The notes beneath the pieces were generated by a model. It was given only the letters and a program-made list of their open reading frames with translations. It ran no database searches and was not told the origin of the DNA. The translations under genes were made by a program, and so were the position numbers. Of a stretch of DNA of 64,000 nucleotides, positions 20,748-34,200 are shown in pieces (the stretch's first letter is position 1; each line of letters begins with the position of its first letter). This DNA is from Nelumbo lutea (Eukaryota; Streptophyta; Magnoliopsida; Proteales; Nelumbonaceae), in contig JAKGHH010000008.1 in assembly GCA_022828595.1 (NCBI GenBank), forward strand, positions 1,610,728 through 1,674,727. The letters are read 5' to 3'.

Positions 20748-23700
20748 AACCCAATGGTCAATTTGATGATATAAATGATCAAAATGATATATTAAGCATT
20801 AACCACATGGTAAATTTCTAAAATTACATTAAATTATCTTTAATATTCAAAAATGTAATTTTGTGGAAATTTTAGAAAATTTATTGTACTTGTGTAATTT
20901 TGAAAATTTATTCAAATTTATTTAAATTTTTATTAAATAATTTATTTTATTTTTAAATGGCTTACTTACATAATTATACTAATTTATCTTATAATTTGTA
21001 ATATAAACTAACCAATAATTTCCTTTTTCCAATATTATTCTAATTTATCTTAATAATTTGTGTAACTATTTGTTCAAATTATAGTTTTCCATTTCCCATA
21101 GTCATTTATCTTTAATAATTTTTAATAATTTGCAATGAAAATTACATAATTTTTTCAAAGGTTTTCCAAAATCTATCAAATGTAATAAATTTTCCTAAGA
21201 GTATATATTTGTTTTATATTTTACCTTTTTAATAAACAATCTGATCTAACTCAATTCGAGTTAGTCGGTTTTCTAGTATTTTAGATCGGCTTTGCTTTAA
21301 TAAATATATATTAATATTTTATATTTTAAATTTAATTTTTTTAATACAAAGAAGTAGGAAAATTCCTATATTTGTTAGCCTAAAATATTTTATATCATAG
21401 ATTTAACTTTTGTAATTTATTTTTTAATAATATCTTTGTAATTTTATGAAATTTAAAGTTAATTTTTAAGTTTAAATCTTTTGAACAAACAAACTCAATT
21501 GAAAATTGACCAAAATCGTTACAACTTGAGTTGGTTGGTTTTTGCTAATGGTCAATCGGTTTCTATTGACAAACTATGGACTTTACTAGATTGATTTGGT
21601 TGGTGAAACAACCTGCCACTGAACTGAACCAATCATTGAACACTCATAATTTCAACTAAATTTATAGTCTTATCTCTATTATTGTAAAATTGTTACTAAT
21701 AAATATAATTTTGTTGATAGTTATTTTCTATAATTATTAATTGATATAAGTGAAATTAGTTATTTAAATAATATCATTATTAAATTCTTAAAATATTAAT
21801 TATTTATTGAGTTTAATAATCCATTAAATTATAATTGTATTATTATTACATGATTCGTTATTAATTTTGTAAAATATTAAATTATTATTAATATAAATAT
21901 TATGAATTCTATTATAATTATTTTTCTACTTTTAAGAAAAATTTAAAATTTTTTAAATAGTTTTAAATTTTTTTAATTGAAACATTCTTTAGATAGGTAT
22001 AGATAAAAAGTCAGGGAGAGGATAAGTAGGAATTAAAGATAGTTTAGGAGAGAATCTCTCTACTAAATTAGAGATGACTTAAGAGATAAATAGAAGTTAA
22101 AAGATAACTTAGGAGATAAATAAGAATTAAAGACAATTTAGGAGGAAGTGGGGGAAAGTATCGCCAATTGGCTAAACATTAGAAAAGCAAATCCCTTTTT
22201 CTTTATGTTTGTTAGAAATAAGTATATATGATTTTCTAATTGGTTTAATGGATAATTATGTAAAATTAAAAAAATAAAAAATTAAGAAGGGGATTTGAAG
22301 AAAGGAGAGGGCTGTTGACATGATAAGACCAATTTTAATATATATATATATATATAGATTGTAAGAGCTAGCAATATACATAATGAGGTGCTTATAATCA
22401 ATTTTTTTCGGGAATCTTCTATTAGGCTCAATTTAAAAAGAGTATAAATACAAATATATATTTGAGTATAAAAAATACAAATATATAATACAAAATAGAA
22501 GATTTTGCATTCTACATATTTATATTTATATCCCTTCCCAACTGAGCATATAAGGGCACAAACTGCTGGCAGGTGGATTTTAAGAATCTCTTAATATGAC
22601 ACAAAACTGTCCCAATTAATTATTGAAACATAGGGTCTGGCTCGATAGACCCAATTACACTGACATATATATTTTTTTGTACATAATAATTCGAAATTTA
22701 ATTTTTGATAATATAACTTTAATAAAGATTACAGTAAAATAATAAATTATTTATAAATTAATAAACCAAGTATTTTTAACCAAAATTATCTTATATATTA
22801 TTTAACAAAATTGTCCTTTTACACATAAAATATAATAAAAAACACAAAAATTTAGAAAACTTTTATATATCATTAACAAAATAATGAATTATGATCTGAA
22901 TCAAAATTTTAAGCCTGATCTGAATCGATTAATAAAATCTAAAATTAACCCAATTATTAATGAGGGCAAAATTAAAGAACCAAAATCATGATTTATTTCG
23001 GATCGATCAATTGGACACAACCAACGCATAGACTTACGAGTCTTGTGAACAGCAAAGGCTGTAGACTTAAAACATCCAAAAATTTCCGCTGTGTAGAAAG
23101 TGTAATGCACAGTCGAGGCTGTCGGATTTAGAAAGCCTGTTTTTTGTTCCTTTCGTCCAATCATGTATCTAGAAAATAGAGGGGCGCCTAAATAACTAGC
23201 ATAATTAATTGATAAAACTATTATTATAAATTTATAATAAGGCTGTTGCAGTAATCCCTAATATCACTACTTAAATTACTAAAATCATTCAACTTGAACA
23301 ATCCCTACTTTCTGATTTGGTAGCAATCACACTTAATGTAACTATGGATTATCTCTGCTAATTTAAGTTTGTTTCTTAATTGAAGTTTACATCAAACAAC
23401 GTTGTGAGGGCTGATCTAACGGATGGTTTAAGGCATGTGGAAACTGGAAGTCTCCGGTTTTTCTGGCAGAATAATGGCAGTCTTCCTGTGATTTTTAATA
23501 ATTATCACCGGAGGCGGAAGGATTAAGGAAGAGTGCAATAAAATAAAAAGAAATTAAAGAAAACAATTAAAAGAAAGGAAATATTAAATGTGAATTTGGG
23601 AAGAATTTTAAGGGAAATTTTTTTATCGATACTTACTGTTAGAATTTGTAGGTTAAAAGTACATGTTAGAGAATTGATGTCAATTTAAGGGCGGGTATGA

Positions 23701-23900
23701 GTGTATTAGATTGTGATTTTTGGACGTTTTGAATGTTTATGGCGGTGCAGTGTGAATAAAAAATCGACAGAAGCACGGCTTCTTTTTTTTTTTAAACCTG
23801 CTCTGGTCTCTTTCATGTTGATTTCTAACATAAAGACCTGGCTTGCTTAGCGTCAGATTTCCCGGCCGGGGTCATCAGCTTCCGGCTTGCTCCCGTGGCT
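20748..23900. other. Long AT-rich spacer upstream of the ARF gene
   Basis: Dominated by A/T-rich low-complexity DNA (20.8-22.9 kb), with an (AT)n tract near 22341-22356 and MITE-like GGTTGGTTTT/AACCAATC blocks around 21.24-21.63 kb. Repeated GAGATAAATAGAAGTTAAAG-like units occur near 22030-22150. The minus-strand frame 22901-23164 has no recognisable domain. I see no gene or RNA gene. Confidence 0.4.
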
Positions 23901-25243
23901 TTGCCGTTACACACTTGCATGCTTTTATACGATTTTTTTTTATAATTTCCTAGTACGTAGTACGAACACATAATTCCAGCAAGCGTCGACTGTAATAACC
24001 GCGGGAACTGGCCGAGAAGCTGTCACTGTCAACCAGATGCTGGATCTCAGTAGCTCTGGTAATATATCCCGGGGAAGGATTTCAGTGTTTTTTCTTCAAA
24101 GAACGAGAAGCGTCAGAAGTTGAATGTGTTTTTACTCGTCTGAAATGGTACATGATTTTTATCGCAACCGACTTTCACTACTATCGCTTTTTTATTTTTT
24201 TTTAAATCTATTTTCTCGGGTTTTTCGTCTTCATTTTTTCAGATTGCAACAATCGTCTTTCGTTTTTGTCTATTCTCTCGGTTTCTAAAGCCTTCGTATG
24301 CGTAGTTTTATCGGCGAATTTCCAGCTGGGTGGAATCTATTGTTTCCCCGTGTTTGGAGAGAGTTTCAGACATCCCATTCGTCTTGAGAGCTTGCTTGTC
24401 TCGAGAATTTTCTTTTGCAGAACTCGTGGATCCCATTTATACTTGTTGAAGTTTCATTGAGTGGGGATATTCGGCGAGAATTGATTATTTTCGGCAGTGA
24501 CGACCACCGTAATTCTGAATGCTGGTGCTCAGTAGTTGATACCTTGACGCTATGTTTTTCTATTTCCTAAGAAATTTGGTCGTGGAATTGGACAAGGAAA
24601 GTTCTCTGATTCGGATAAGCTGCAATTGCCGCTTGAGCAGTCTAAATTCTCTAGGTGTTCAAAATTCTAGGTGTAATTCTTGGAAAAACTCCAGAAGAGA
24701 AGAGATTGGAGATAGAAGTGGTTCATATTATAATTTCGTTAGTTAAGCTTTGTTTATCCGAATGGAATGGCTCCTAAGTTTCTAAGTTAAAAAATTAGGG
24801 CTTCATAAAAGAACTGCAATTCGTTGCATTTGGCGGAAACAGATATCGAGAACTTTGGGATTCAGTATCTGGATCCAATAAGGATGTGCACGTTACTTGC
24901 AGAACAGAGATTGTCTCCGCTATTCCATCTTGTTTTTGTTTGGCCCGGTGTAGCTCCAAGAAAATCAGGGTTTCGTTTATCAAGAAAGTGTCCCGGGAGT
25001 TGATGTGGGGGAATGCATCAGGACTTTTTCTGGTAATAGAAGATTCAAGTAGTTGTTATAATGCGTAAACTAATGGTAATGGGTTTGGAGCTTTTCTTCT
25101 GGTTAAGGACTTAAGCAGTTTGTAGACAGTAGTGGTTTCTGAAGCGGAAAGTAATCCAGTTTTACTCAGATTCCTCATACTGGCAAAAGGAAGGAAAAGT
25201 GCTGGTAGTTGATTTTAATTGTGGTTTTAAGCAGCACTACGCC
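23900..25243 (+). promoter_or_regulatory. ARF promoter and long 5' leader with upstream ORFs
   Basis: The sequence becomes less AT-rich about 1.3 kb before the ARF start codon, as expected for a long plant 5' leader. The transcription start is not known. ATG-initiated upstream frames of about 60 codons lie at 24266-24460, 24552-24746 and 24886-25068; none shows a known domain. TGTCTC, the classic auxin response element core, occurs at 24397-24402 and 24912-24917; a six-base match is weak evidence. A spliced leader is possible (TTTTTTCAG near 24236), but I cannot place it. Confidence 0.4.
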
Positions 25244-28200
25244 ATGAAGGCGCCATCTAATGAGTTTGCCGCAACTTCTGGAGAAGGTATATTTATCTTT
25301 GTTCTTTCCTGTTATCCTTCATTCGTCTTATTAATTTTTTTTTGTTGTTTTATTCTTTTAGGCCATCCTTTTAATTGAGTATTTCCCCCTCTATTTCAGT
25401 TAAAGACAGACGGGATTTAATGGGTAATTCATATATTTAGAAAAGATGTATACAGTTTTTCATCTTTGCCATGCCCTTTTTTGCCGATCTGTTTAAATTT
25501 GTATGGTTTCTTACCAGTTCTACTTGCCATCTTACATGAGAAGTACGTTTTACTTTTAAATGTTTCTGAATTTGGAGTTTTCTAAGTTCTTGCTACTCTA
25601 AACCTTATGCACTTATTTTTCATATTTTATTATGAATTCATGGTGGAACATTTAAATCAATCCCATCAGGAGCATAGCGGCCACTATTGTTAGTTCCTTA
25701 GTTAATTTAAATGCTTAGTGTCAAGAAATAGAACTTTACACTCTAGTTGTTTTATTTTGAGTGCACAGCGTTTATTGCACTAAGAAAATACTGTGTAATT
25801 ATAATATTCTAGAATAACATATAGCTATTTAATTGTTGTTAGAAGTTAGGCTCTGTTGGATGATGACCTTTATGGTGTTCTGACCCATTTTAGAAACTAA
25901 TGTGACTTTTAATCGAATTATCAACATGGAATTTAGCTACTTCACTTGCTTTGGAAGCATGTATGGAGAAAAAAAAGAATTCAACGTCATTCCACCTTCT
26001 ATGTTAATGTTTAAATCTAATTGAAGTTGTACCTATAATACAGATTCTAAAGGCATGGAAATGCTCCTTTCCCTTGTCAGAAGGGAGAGACCGAAGATTC
26101 TAAACCTATAATGTTTTGTACATTCAAAGATTTTATTATGTATTCTTTTGTCTTTGGATTATCTTGACATCTTCTATTTGGTATTGAAATAGGTGAAAGA
26201 AAGAGTATAAATTCGGAGTTGTGGCATGCTTGTGCAGGACCACTGGTGTCTTTGCCTCCAGTTGGTAGTCTTGTGGTTTACTTCCCACAAGGCCACAGCG
26301 AGCAGGTACACTATTTTGTTCAGTAAAATCAACTATTGCAGAAATACATGTTTTGTACACGATTAAACAATTCTCTTGTCATTACAATCTCAGGTTGCAG
26401 CTTCGATGCAAAAAGAGACTGACAGCATTCCAAGCTATCCCAACCTTCCCTCAAAGTTGATTTGTGTGCTACACAATGTCACCTTACATGTATGAGAGCT
26501 TTAATGAAGCATATTTAGAAATTTCATTTCATGAGCATTTTGTGTTTGAAGGAAAATGACTGCACTCAAGATTTTAACATAGCCCATCCATGGAGAAACC
26601 TGAATTGGCAACACACCTCTTTGATCGACTATAGTCCAGAAATTTATGCTCACTGAACAATTCTAAGATTCCCATGCTTCATTTTATTTATGTCTTCAAT
26701 CTGTTTCAAAGTTAGACAAGGTTGGTGATAAGTATGACTTTTGGGCTACAGCTCACCATGAGTGGGAAGTGCAGCATTCTAGGTTGATGCATAGTGGCCA
26801 CACATGCAGCATAACATTAGAAATAAGTATACCAATTTCTAGAGTACTAAAATTGTAATTTTTTGAATCAGGCTGATCCTGAAACTGATGAGGTTTATGC
26901 GCAGATGGCTCTTCAACCTGTAAATAAAGTAGGTCAGAAGCACCAAGTGATATGCCTCCAATGTTCTCTGTTATGTATGTTAGTCCTGATTTTATTTTCT
27001 ATATTTTATTATTTTAAAGAGACTTACTCATCATGTCTATAGTATGACAAGGAAGCATTATTGGCATCGGACATGGGGCTCAAGCAAAGCAAGCAACCCA
27101 CTGAGTTCTTTTGCAAAACACTTACAGCTAGTGATACGAGCACTCATGGTGGATTTTCTGTACCTCGCCGGGCAGCAGAGAAGATCTTCCCACCTCTAGT
27201 GTGTACAGTTCTTGAAATCTATTTTAATAATCTTAAAGTTTAAGCATGACAATATACATTTAATACCTATAGATTCAAGTGCTTACCTAGAATATGTTTG
27301 CTAGGATTTTTCAATGCAACCCCCAGCCCAGGAACTAGTAGCGAGAGATTTGCATGATGTTGCATGGACATTCAGACATATCTATCGTGGTATATGCCTT
27401 TCTTGAGTTTCATAGAAAATAAATCATTTTCCCTTCATTTTGTTGATTCTTCCTAGATGTCCTATGGTACCAGACTGGAGTACTTTGTTTCTCCATGATG
27501 GCAATGTTTTTCTTGGCTGAGGCATCTTTGATGAAATCAGTTTTTTTTCCTAATCTTAGTTTATACTGCTTGCTCTAGTCATTAGCTGAACTGCTGACTT
27601 TTCTTTTATGAAGACAATAATTCCTAGACTCTTTGTTTCTTTCCTGATTTCTTTTATCAAAACCTAAAGAGGGTGACTGCTTAAGTAGATGTGATGGCAT
27701 TTTTAATTATTTTATCTGTCCAGTTGGTTGAAGAATTCAGAATGCGGACTATTGTATAAGAGACTGGATTGAGATGTGTGGAGGATTTGCTGTCTGGCAG
27801 GCATGGAAAAACTGAAATGTGAAAAATAATGAATAGAAAGTTTTAAGTCATCAATTTGATTGACATGATTGACGATTTGATATTTTTTTTTCCATTTTCT
27901 GATTTTCCTTGGCCTCCAGTTCCTTTATTGAAAAAAATAAATAAATACTGATAATTGTCATATCCACTGTCTATAAATATTGCTAATTTATGTGTATCCA
28001 GTATACCCCTCCCAAGAGCCCAGATTGCTGGGTCCAACATTGGATAATGACCTTTAATGTTTATAATTAAAGCAACAAAGTTTCTGCTTATCTACTGTAG
28101 CAAAATCATGCTGTAGGGGCACAACAGCAATCATCATTCCATTAGGAACTGCATGTTCCAGGAAAACCATTATCTTACCGGCGATGTTATTTGAGTTGGG

Positions 28201-31200
28201 AATAGCTGAGGGAAAATAGTAATAACTACTTTTCTCTGTCGTAGGTCAACCAAAAAGACACTTGCTGACTACAGGTTGGAGTGTGTTTGTTAGCACAAAA
28301 AGACTCTTTGCTGGTGATTCTATTCTTTTTATAAGGTAAATAAAAGAGAACTGAAGGGTATGATCCTTAGACATTTATTTTTGTTGTTATCCAACTCTTT
28401 TAAGAAAATTTTCTTGTAGAGATGAAAAGTTACAGCTTCTCCTGGGTACAAGGCATGCAAGCAGACAGCAACCAGCCCTTTCGTCATCAGTCATATCTAG
28501 TGATAGCATACATATTGGAATTCTTGCTGCTGCCGCCCATGCTGCTGCAAATAACAGTCCATTTACAATATTTTATAACCCAAGGTACCAATGGATGATT
28601 ATTTACTGTTGTATTGTTATGTAATAAAGTTGGGCTATAGAAATCCAGTTCACATGGTTTAATGCATTCCATTTGCTTCAATAGGGCCAGTCCTTCAGAG
28701 TTTGTAATTCCGTTATCAAAATATAATAAAGCAATGTACACCCAAGTTTCTCTTGGGATGAGATTTAGGATGATGTTTGAGACTGAGGAATCAGGGGTAC
28801 GCAGATACATGGGGACAATAACAGGTACCAGTGATTTGGATCCTGTGAGATGGAAAAATTCACAATGGCGCAACCTTCAGGTTTGGTCTTATCTTAGACT
28901 GATATTTATGAAATATGTAAATCCAGACTTTCAATTCCTTTCTTTGTCAGTTATATTCTGGATGTAATTTATTGTACTCCATTTGTTGAAGTTGAGGACT
29001 TCTAGATTCTATCCACTCTTGACCATGTTATTCTGGATCTGTGTTGATGGCTAATTGTCATGCTTAAATAGTTTTATTTAAACCTGTGCAAGTTCCCCAA
29101 TTATACTAGTTCTCATTTTATCTCATCCAGTTATTATCATTTTCTTGTATTCAACAGGTTGGATGGGATGAATCAACAGTTGGTGAACGTCCAAGCCGAG
29201 TTTCAATTTGGGATATTGAGCCTGTTGCAACTCCATTCTACATTTGCCCACCTCCATTTTTCAGGCCAAAATTCCCTAGACAATCAGGGATGCCAGGTAC
29301 TCCATGTTAGTAACATGCAGAGAATTATGTTAGTCTATCAATTAGATGTGTCTATATAGCTGAAAACTACCTTTCATGCATAGGTTCAGGTTAACAACTA
29401 ATATGCATGTTCTGCTGATAAAAAAAAAAAAAACAAAGCAAACTGGCAAGTACGGAAAGACAAGCTGGAAATTCAAGGCCCACTAACCATCTGACTTTTT
29501 CTACCCCTTTGCTAGAGCACTGTCTTCTTATATATGTCCATGTCCCCCCCTCCCCCCTTTTTTCTTTTCTTCACATAATCTCAAGAATAGGCCCATCCAA
29601 TGGCTATTAATTGAAAAATTATAGCAAAAGAAGCTAATGACTTTTTTGTGGGGCAACGGAAGTGCTACATTTTAAATTCAAATTTTCCTGGCTCTGTGGT
29701 ACCTTAAAAGTGGTCCATGTAAGGATATATGTGTTTTTTGCAGATAGTGAATCTGACGTAGAGAATGTTTTCAAGAGGGCAATGCCTTGGCTTGCAGATG
29801 ATTTTGGCATGAAGGATACTCAGAGCCCAATCTTTCCTGGCTTGAGTCTGATCCAGTGGATGAATATGCAGCAGAATCCTCAGTTTTCAGTTGCTCAGTC
29901 AGGATTCTTCCCATCCATGGTTTCCTCTTCTGCACTCCATAATAATCTTAGCACCGATAACCCCTCTAAAATGCTAAACTTTCAAGCCCACAGCTTGTCT
30001 GCACCAAATTTCCAGTTCAATATTCCAAAACTAAATCAATATAACTCACAAGTTCATCAGTTACAACTACAACCCCTGTCATGGCCTCAACAGCAGCAGC
30101 AGACTCTTATTGGTCCACAGCAGCAGCAACACCCTCAGCCACAGCAGCCAAACAACCAACAACAGCAACAACTGCAGCAGCAGAAGCAACAACATGATCA
30201 ACAACAGCAACAACAGCTTCTTCGAGCAGCTATTACTAGTCCCAGTATAGTTGCCCCAAACCAGATTCCACATCAAACCCTGCAGCCACCAATTCTTTCC
30301 TCTCAAGTTCAACAACGTGCATCACCCACACCCAACAACCAATCACAACCGAACATCCAAGCCACTAACCAGGGTTCCCTTCAACCAGCATCTTTACCGC
30401 AAGAGTTGCAGATCCAACAGCAAGTTGAACAGCAACAGAACCTCTTGCAGAGGCAGACGCAGCAGCAACCACAGCTGCAACAATCATCATTATCTCAGCG
30501 GCAGCTTCAGCTACAATTGCTGCAAAAATTACAACAGCAGCAACAGTTACTTTCCCATGTTAGCCCACTATTACAGCCTCAGCTGCAACAGCAACATCAA
30601 GCCCATCAACAAAACCAGCAATTCCAACAACAGCAGTCATTGCCATTGCAACAGCAGCAACTAAGTAACACCACTGACTTGTGTCGACATCCCCCAGATC
30701 AACCAAAACAGTTCCCATCAAATCTAGGCCAGCATAAACAACCTATCACAATCAGAGGTCATTCTGGTCTTACTGATGGGGATGCACTCTCTTGTTTGGC
30801 ATCACCATCTACTAATAACTGTCATGTTTCTTCATCAAGCTTCTTGAACAGAACACATCAAGTCACAGATGTTATGGGAGAGGGCATGATGGTTCATTCT
30901 ACAGCTAATCCTCTTCAGGAGCTTCAGAGCAAGTCTGATATCCAAGTCAAACATGAACTGGCAAATCTGAAAGAACCAGAGCAGCTTGCACATAAAGGTA
31001 TCACTACAGATCAGTTGGATGCATCCTCATCTGCAACTTCATATTGTTTGGATGGCAGCAGTAGCCTCCTGCAAAATTTCTTGCTACCCAACTTCTGTTT
31101 GGAAGGGGAGTCTCAAGCAGACCCTCCAAACAATCTTCTCTTTGGAGTTAACATTGATGGTTTGACACCAGACACTTTGCTATCAAGGGGGTTTGGCTCT

Positions 31201-34200
31201 GGGAAGGATCTTCAAAACTTGATATCTAGCTATGGTGGCACTCAAAGAGATATTGACACGGAGTTATCTACTGCTGCAATTAGTTCTCAGTCATTTGGGG
31301 TGCCAGACATGTCATTCAAGCCTAGCTGTTCCAATGATGCTGCTGTCAATGAGACTGGAGCTTTTAATAGGGGATTGTGGACTAGCCAGACATCTCAGCG
31401 ATTGCGAACATTCGCAAAGGTTTTTTGTTTCATTTTCGCTCTTTACTCTCTTTTTGCCCATTAGACTCTGTTTGTTTACAGTGCAAATATATTTGCACTA
31501 GTACAAATGCATAGGAATACAAACAGCAAGAATGCAAATTTTATTTCATTTTTACCTTGGTTTTACTTTACATTACTTCAGGATATATATATTGTTTTTT
31601 CATTTTCAATGCAAAACCTGAAACAAAGGTAAATCAGAAAGTGCTCTCAACTCATTTGCACCCACATACTTTTGTGCCACTGTAAATAAAATTGCAATAT
31701 AAACAAACTAAGCCTTAGTGTCAAACTTAGATACCACATGCCAGGGACACTGACCTGGAAAAACTAAATCCATAAATGATTAATTTACCAGTATTAGAAT
31801 CTAAACTATACTAATCTTAGGTCTGGATGAAGACCTGGCTTCCATCCTCCCTGAACTGCATGGTTTACATTTCTGAACATTTGAGTTCTGCAATTCTTCT
31901 AAAAGTGGAAGCAATAAACTGATTCCTGATTCATCATCAGCCATGCCTTATCCCAATTGTAAGGGGCAGACTACATGAATCTTGTTTCGCTAACCCATTC
32001 TATTTAAAGTCATATCCACTGTTAAATTATTAGTGCTTACATAATTTCTTACTTCTTTTACCCATGTCCTTTTTTGGTCTACCCCTAGTTCTTCTAGCCC
32101 CTTCCACTTGTAACAATCACTTCTTCTAATTGTTGTTGTTGGTGGTCTTCTATTCACGTGACCAAACCATCTTAGTCTACTCTCTCTCATTTTATCACCT
32201 ATTGGAGCAATTCCTAGGTTTCTACAGATGATTTCATTATTGATCCTATCCTTTCTAGTTTTTCCACTCATCCGTCTTAGATTTCGTATTTCTACCACAC
32301 TCATTTTTTGAACATGTTGTTTCTTGACTGCCCAACACTCTGCACAATAGAACATGGTGTAGAGAACATTGATGTGGGCTCCACAGCTGTGGTCCCACTC
32401 TGTCCGTAGGGTAGAATGTATCTAGTCACAGCTGTGGTCAATTTGTTATTCTGTTATTCCTAGTTGTTATTTAATTTTTCAGTTTTATGTTGTTATGTGT
32501 TAGCAGTTATGATGTAAACACCAAGGGCAGATATGTCCTTTCATGTAACTAGCATAACATATAAATATTAAATTAAAGTGGCAGCGGCAGATTATTGAGA
32601 TTCTGTTATTCTCCTCAAAACCTGTGTTCTACTGCTCTTTCACCACTTTTTCTTCTACTTCATTTTCTCTTCTCGTCGAACCTAAAGTTTCTTAGTGATC
32701 AAGACTGATAGCAGTCTTGAACACCTACATGGTATCAGAGCCAAGTTAGGGTTTCTCATGTGAGCCTAATACCAGCCGACCACATGAGAATCTCCTAGGA
32801 CTGGAAGCTGAAAAGGAGTTCGCAGACTGATTCTTGGAGATCGCCAGAAGTGCTAGCAGCTATTGGAGACTTGCTAGGGTTGTAGAGTGTTGGTGGTCAG
32901 GAAGGATCAACTAGGGTTCGGGTAAACCCTAAAAGGCAGTGAACCATTTTTCCTTGTAAGTTTACTTTCTAAGAGAAGTTCTATCAGAGAAGATAGGTTT
33001 GACCTATCTGGAGGGGAAGGCCGAACCATTCTAGGGTTTTCTCTCTTCGATTCACTAGGGCTTTACAGCAAACCCTAGGCCGAACTGTCTCAACTGTGTT
33101 TCTCTCTACTCTAGGGTTTGAAAGTAGTCTTGCAGCAAGCCCTAGGGTTTGACTGAATCTTGTGATCTACCTAGAGTTGCCCTCAAGTTTACGGGTAGGT
33201 TTGATAATATTCTAGGGTTTCTTATTAACCCTACTATACAATACTGTTTGGATTGTGCAACTGAATTGTTCACTTTAAGGACTGATTAAAACCCTAACTT
33301 TTCCAAGCATATCAGTTTTTTTTTTTAAGTTGTTTTCAGAGTCCTAAGGGGTTAGAGCTCTACGGATAGCTACTGTTGTGTTGGCTAGTTGTTTTCAGAT
33401 CGAATTATCCCAGTTTTGTGCACATACACTGTGAATACAGATCAGACCCATACTGTTTTTGATTGTGATTGGTAGTTCAAGTGCTGTTTTTGAGACTTGG
33501 CAGAAATGGAGTTTAAAAATCAAGCAGAAGGCAGCCTTGGGAACATCAATTATGGTAGTGTTTCTGAGATGGGTGGTCAGATTACGATCGTAAAGTTTAA
33601 TAGATCAAACTATTTGGAATGGGCCCAATCAGCCATAATGGCTATTGGTGGAAGAGGGAAATTAGGGTACCTCTTGGGAGATATGAAAGAACCTCCCAAG
33701 GGAGACCCGACATATACCAAGTGGATTCAAGAAAACTACTTGGTTATGACATGGCAGTGTAATTCTATGCAGCCTCATATTAGCCGGAATTATTTGTGGG
33801 CAAAGACAACTAAGGAGATATGGGATGTTATGGAAGAAATTTATTCCCAACCCTTTAATGTTGCTAGAGCATATGAATTGAAATGTGAAGTGAAAAATCT
33901 TAAACAAGGAGAGACCGGTTTCATTATATTTCTCTACCGTGCAATCCCTGTGGCGTGAGATTGATCACTTAGAGACTCTTGAGTGGGAGAGTCCCAGAGA
34001 TGCATAGATATATAGAAAGCAGTTTGAGACAAACCGGGTATTTGAGTTTCTGGCAGGCCTAAATTCAGAGTATGATATTGTCCGGCAACAGATTTTGACT
34101 GGAGACAGTGTGACTCTCTCTCAGGCATACTCATTTGTACACAGTGAAGAGACAAGAAGGAAGGTTATGATGCAACCTCAGCCCCCCACACCAGCCTTTG

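Noticed and set aside
29662..29743. In-frame extension upstream of ARF exon 11
   Set aside because: The sequence before 29744 is intron: TTTTGCAG precedes it, and the codon split with exon 10 (G plus AT) keeps the ARF reading.
30079..30664. Leu-rich minus frame and Asn/His-rich plus frame over ARF exon 11
   Set aside because: Shadow frames of the CAG/CAA tract encoding the glutamine-rich region.
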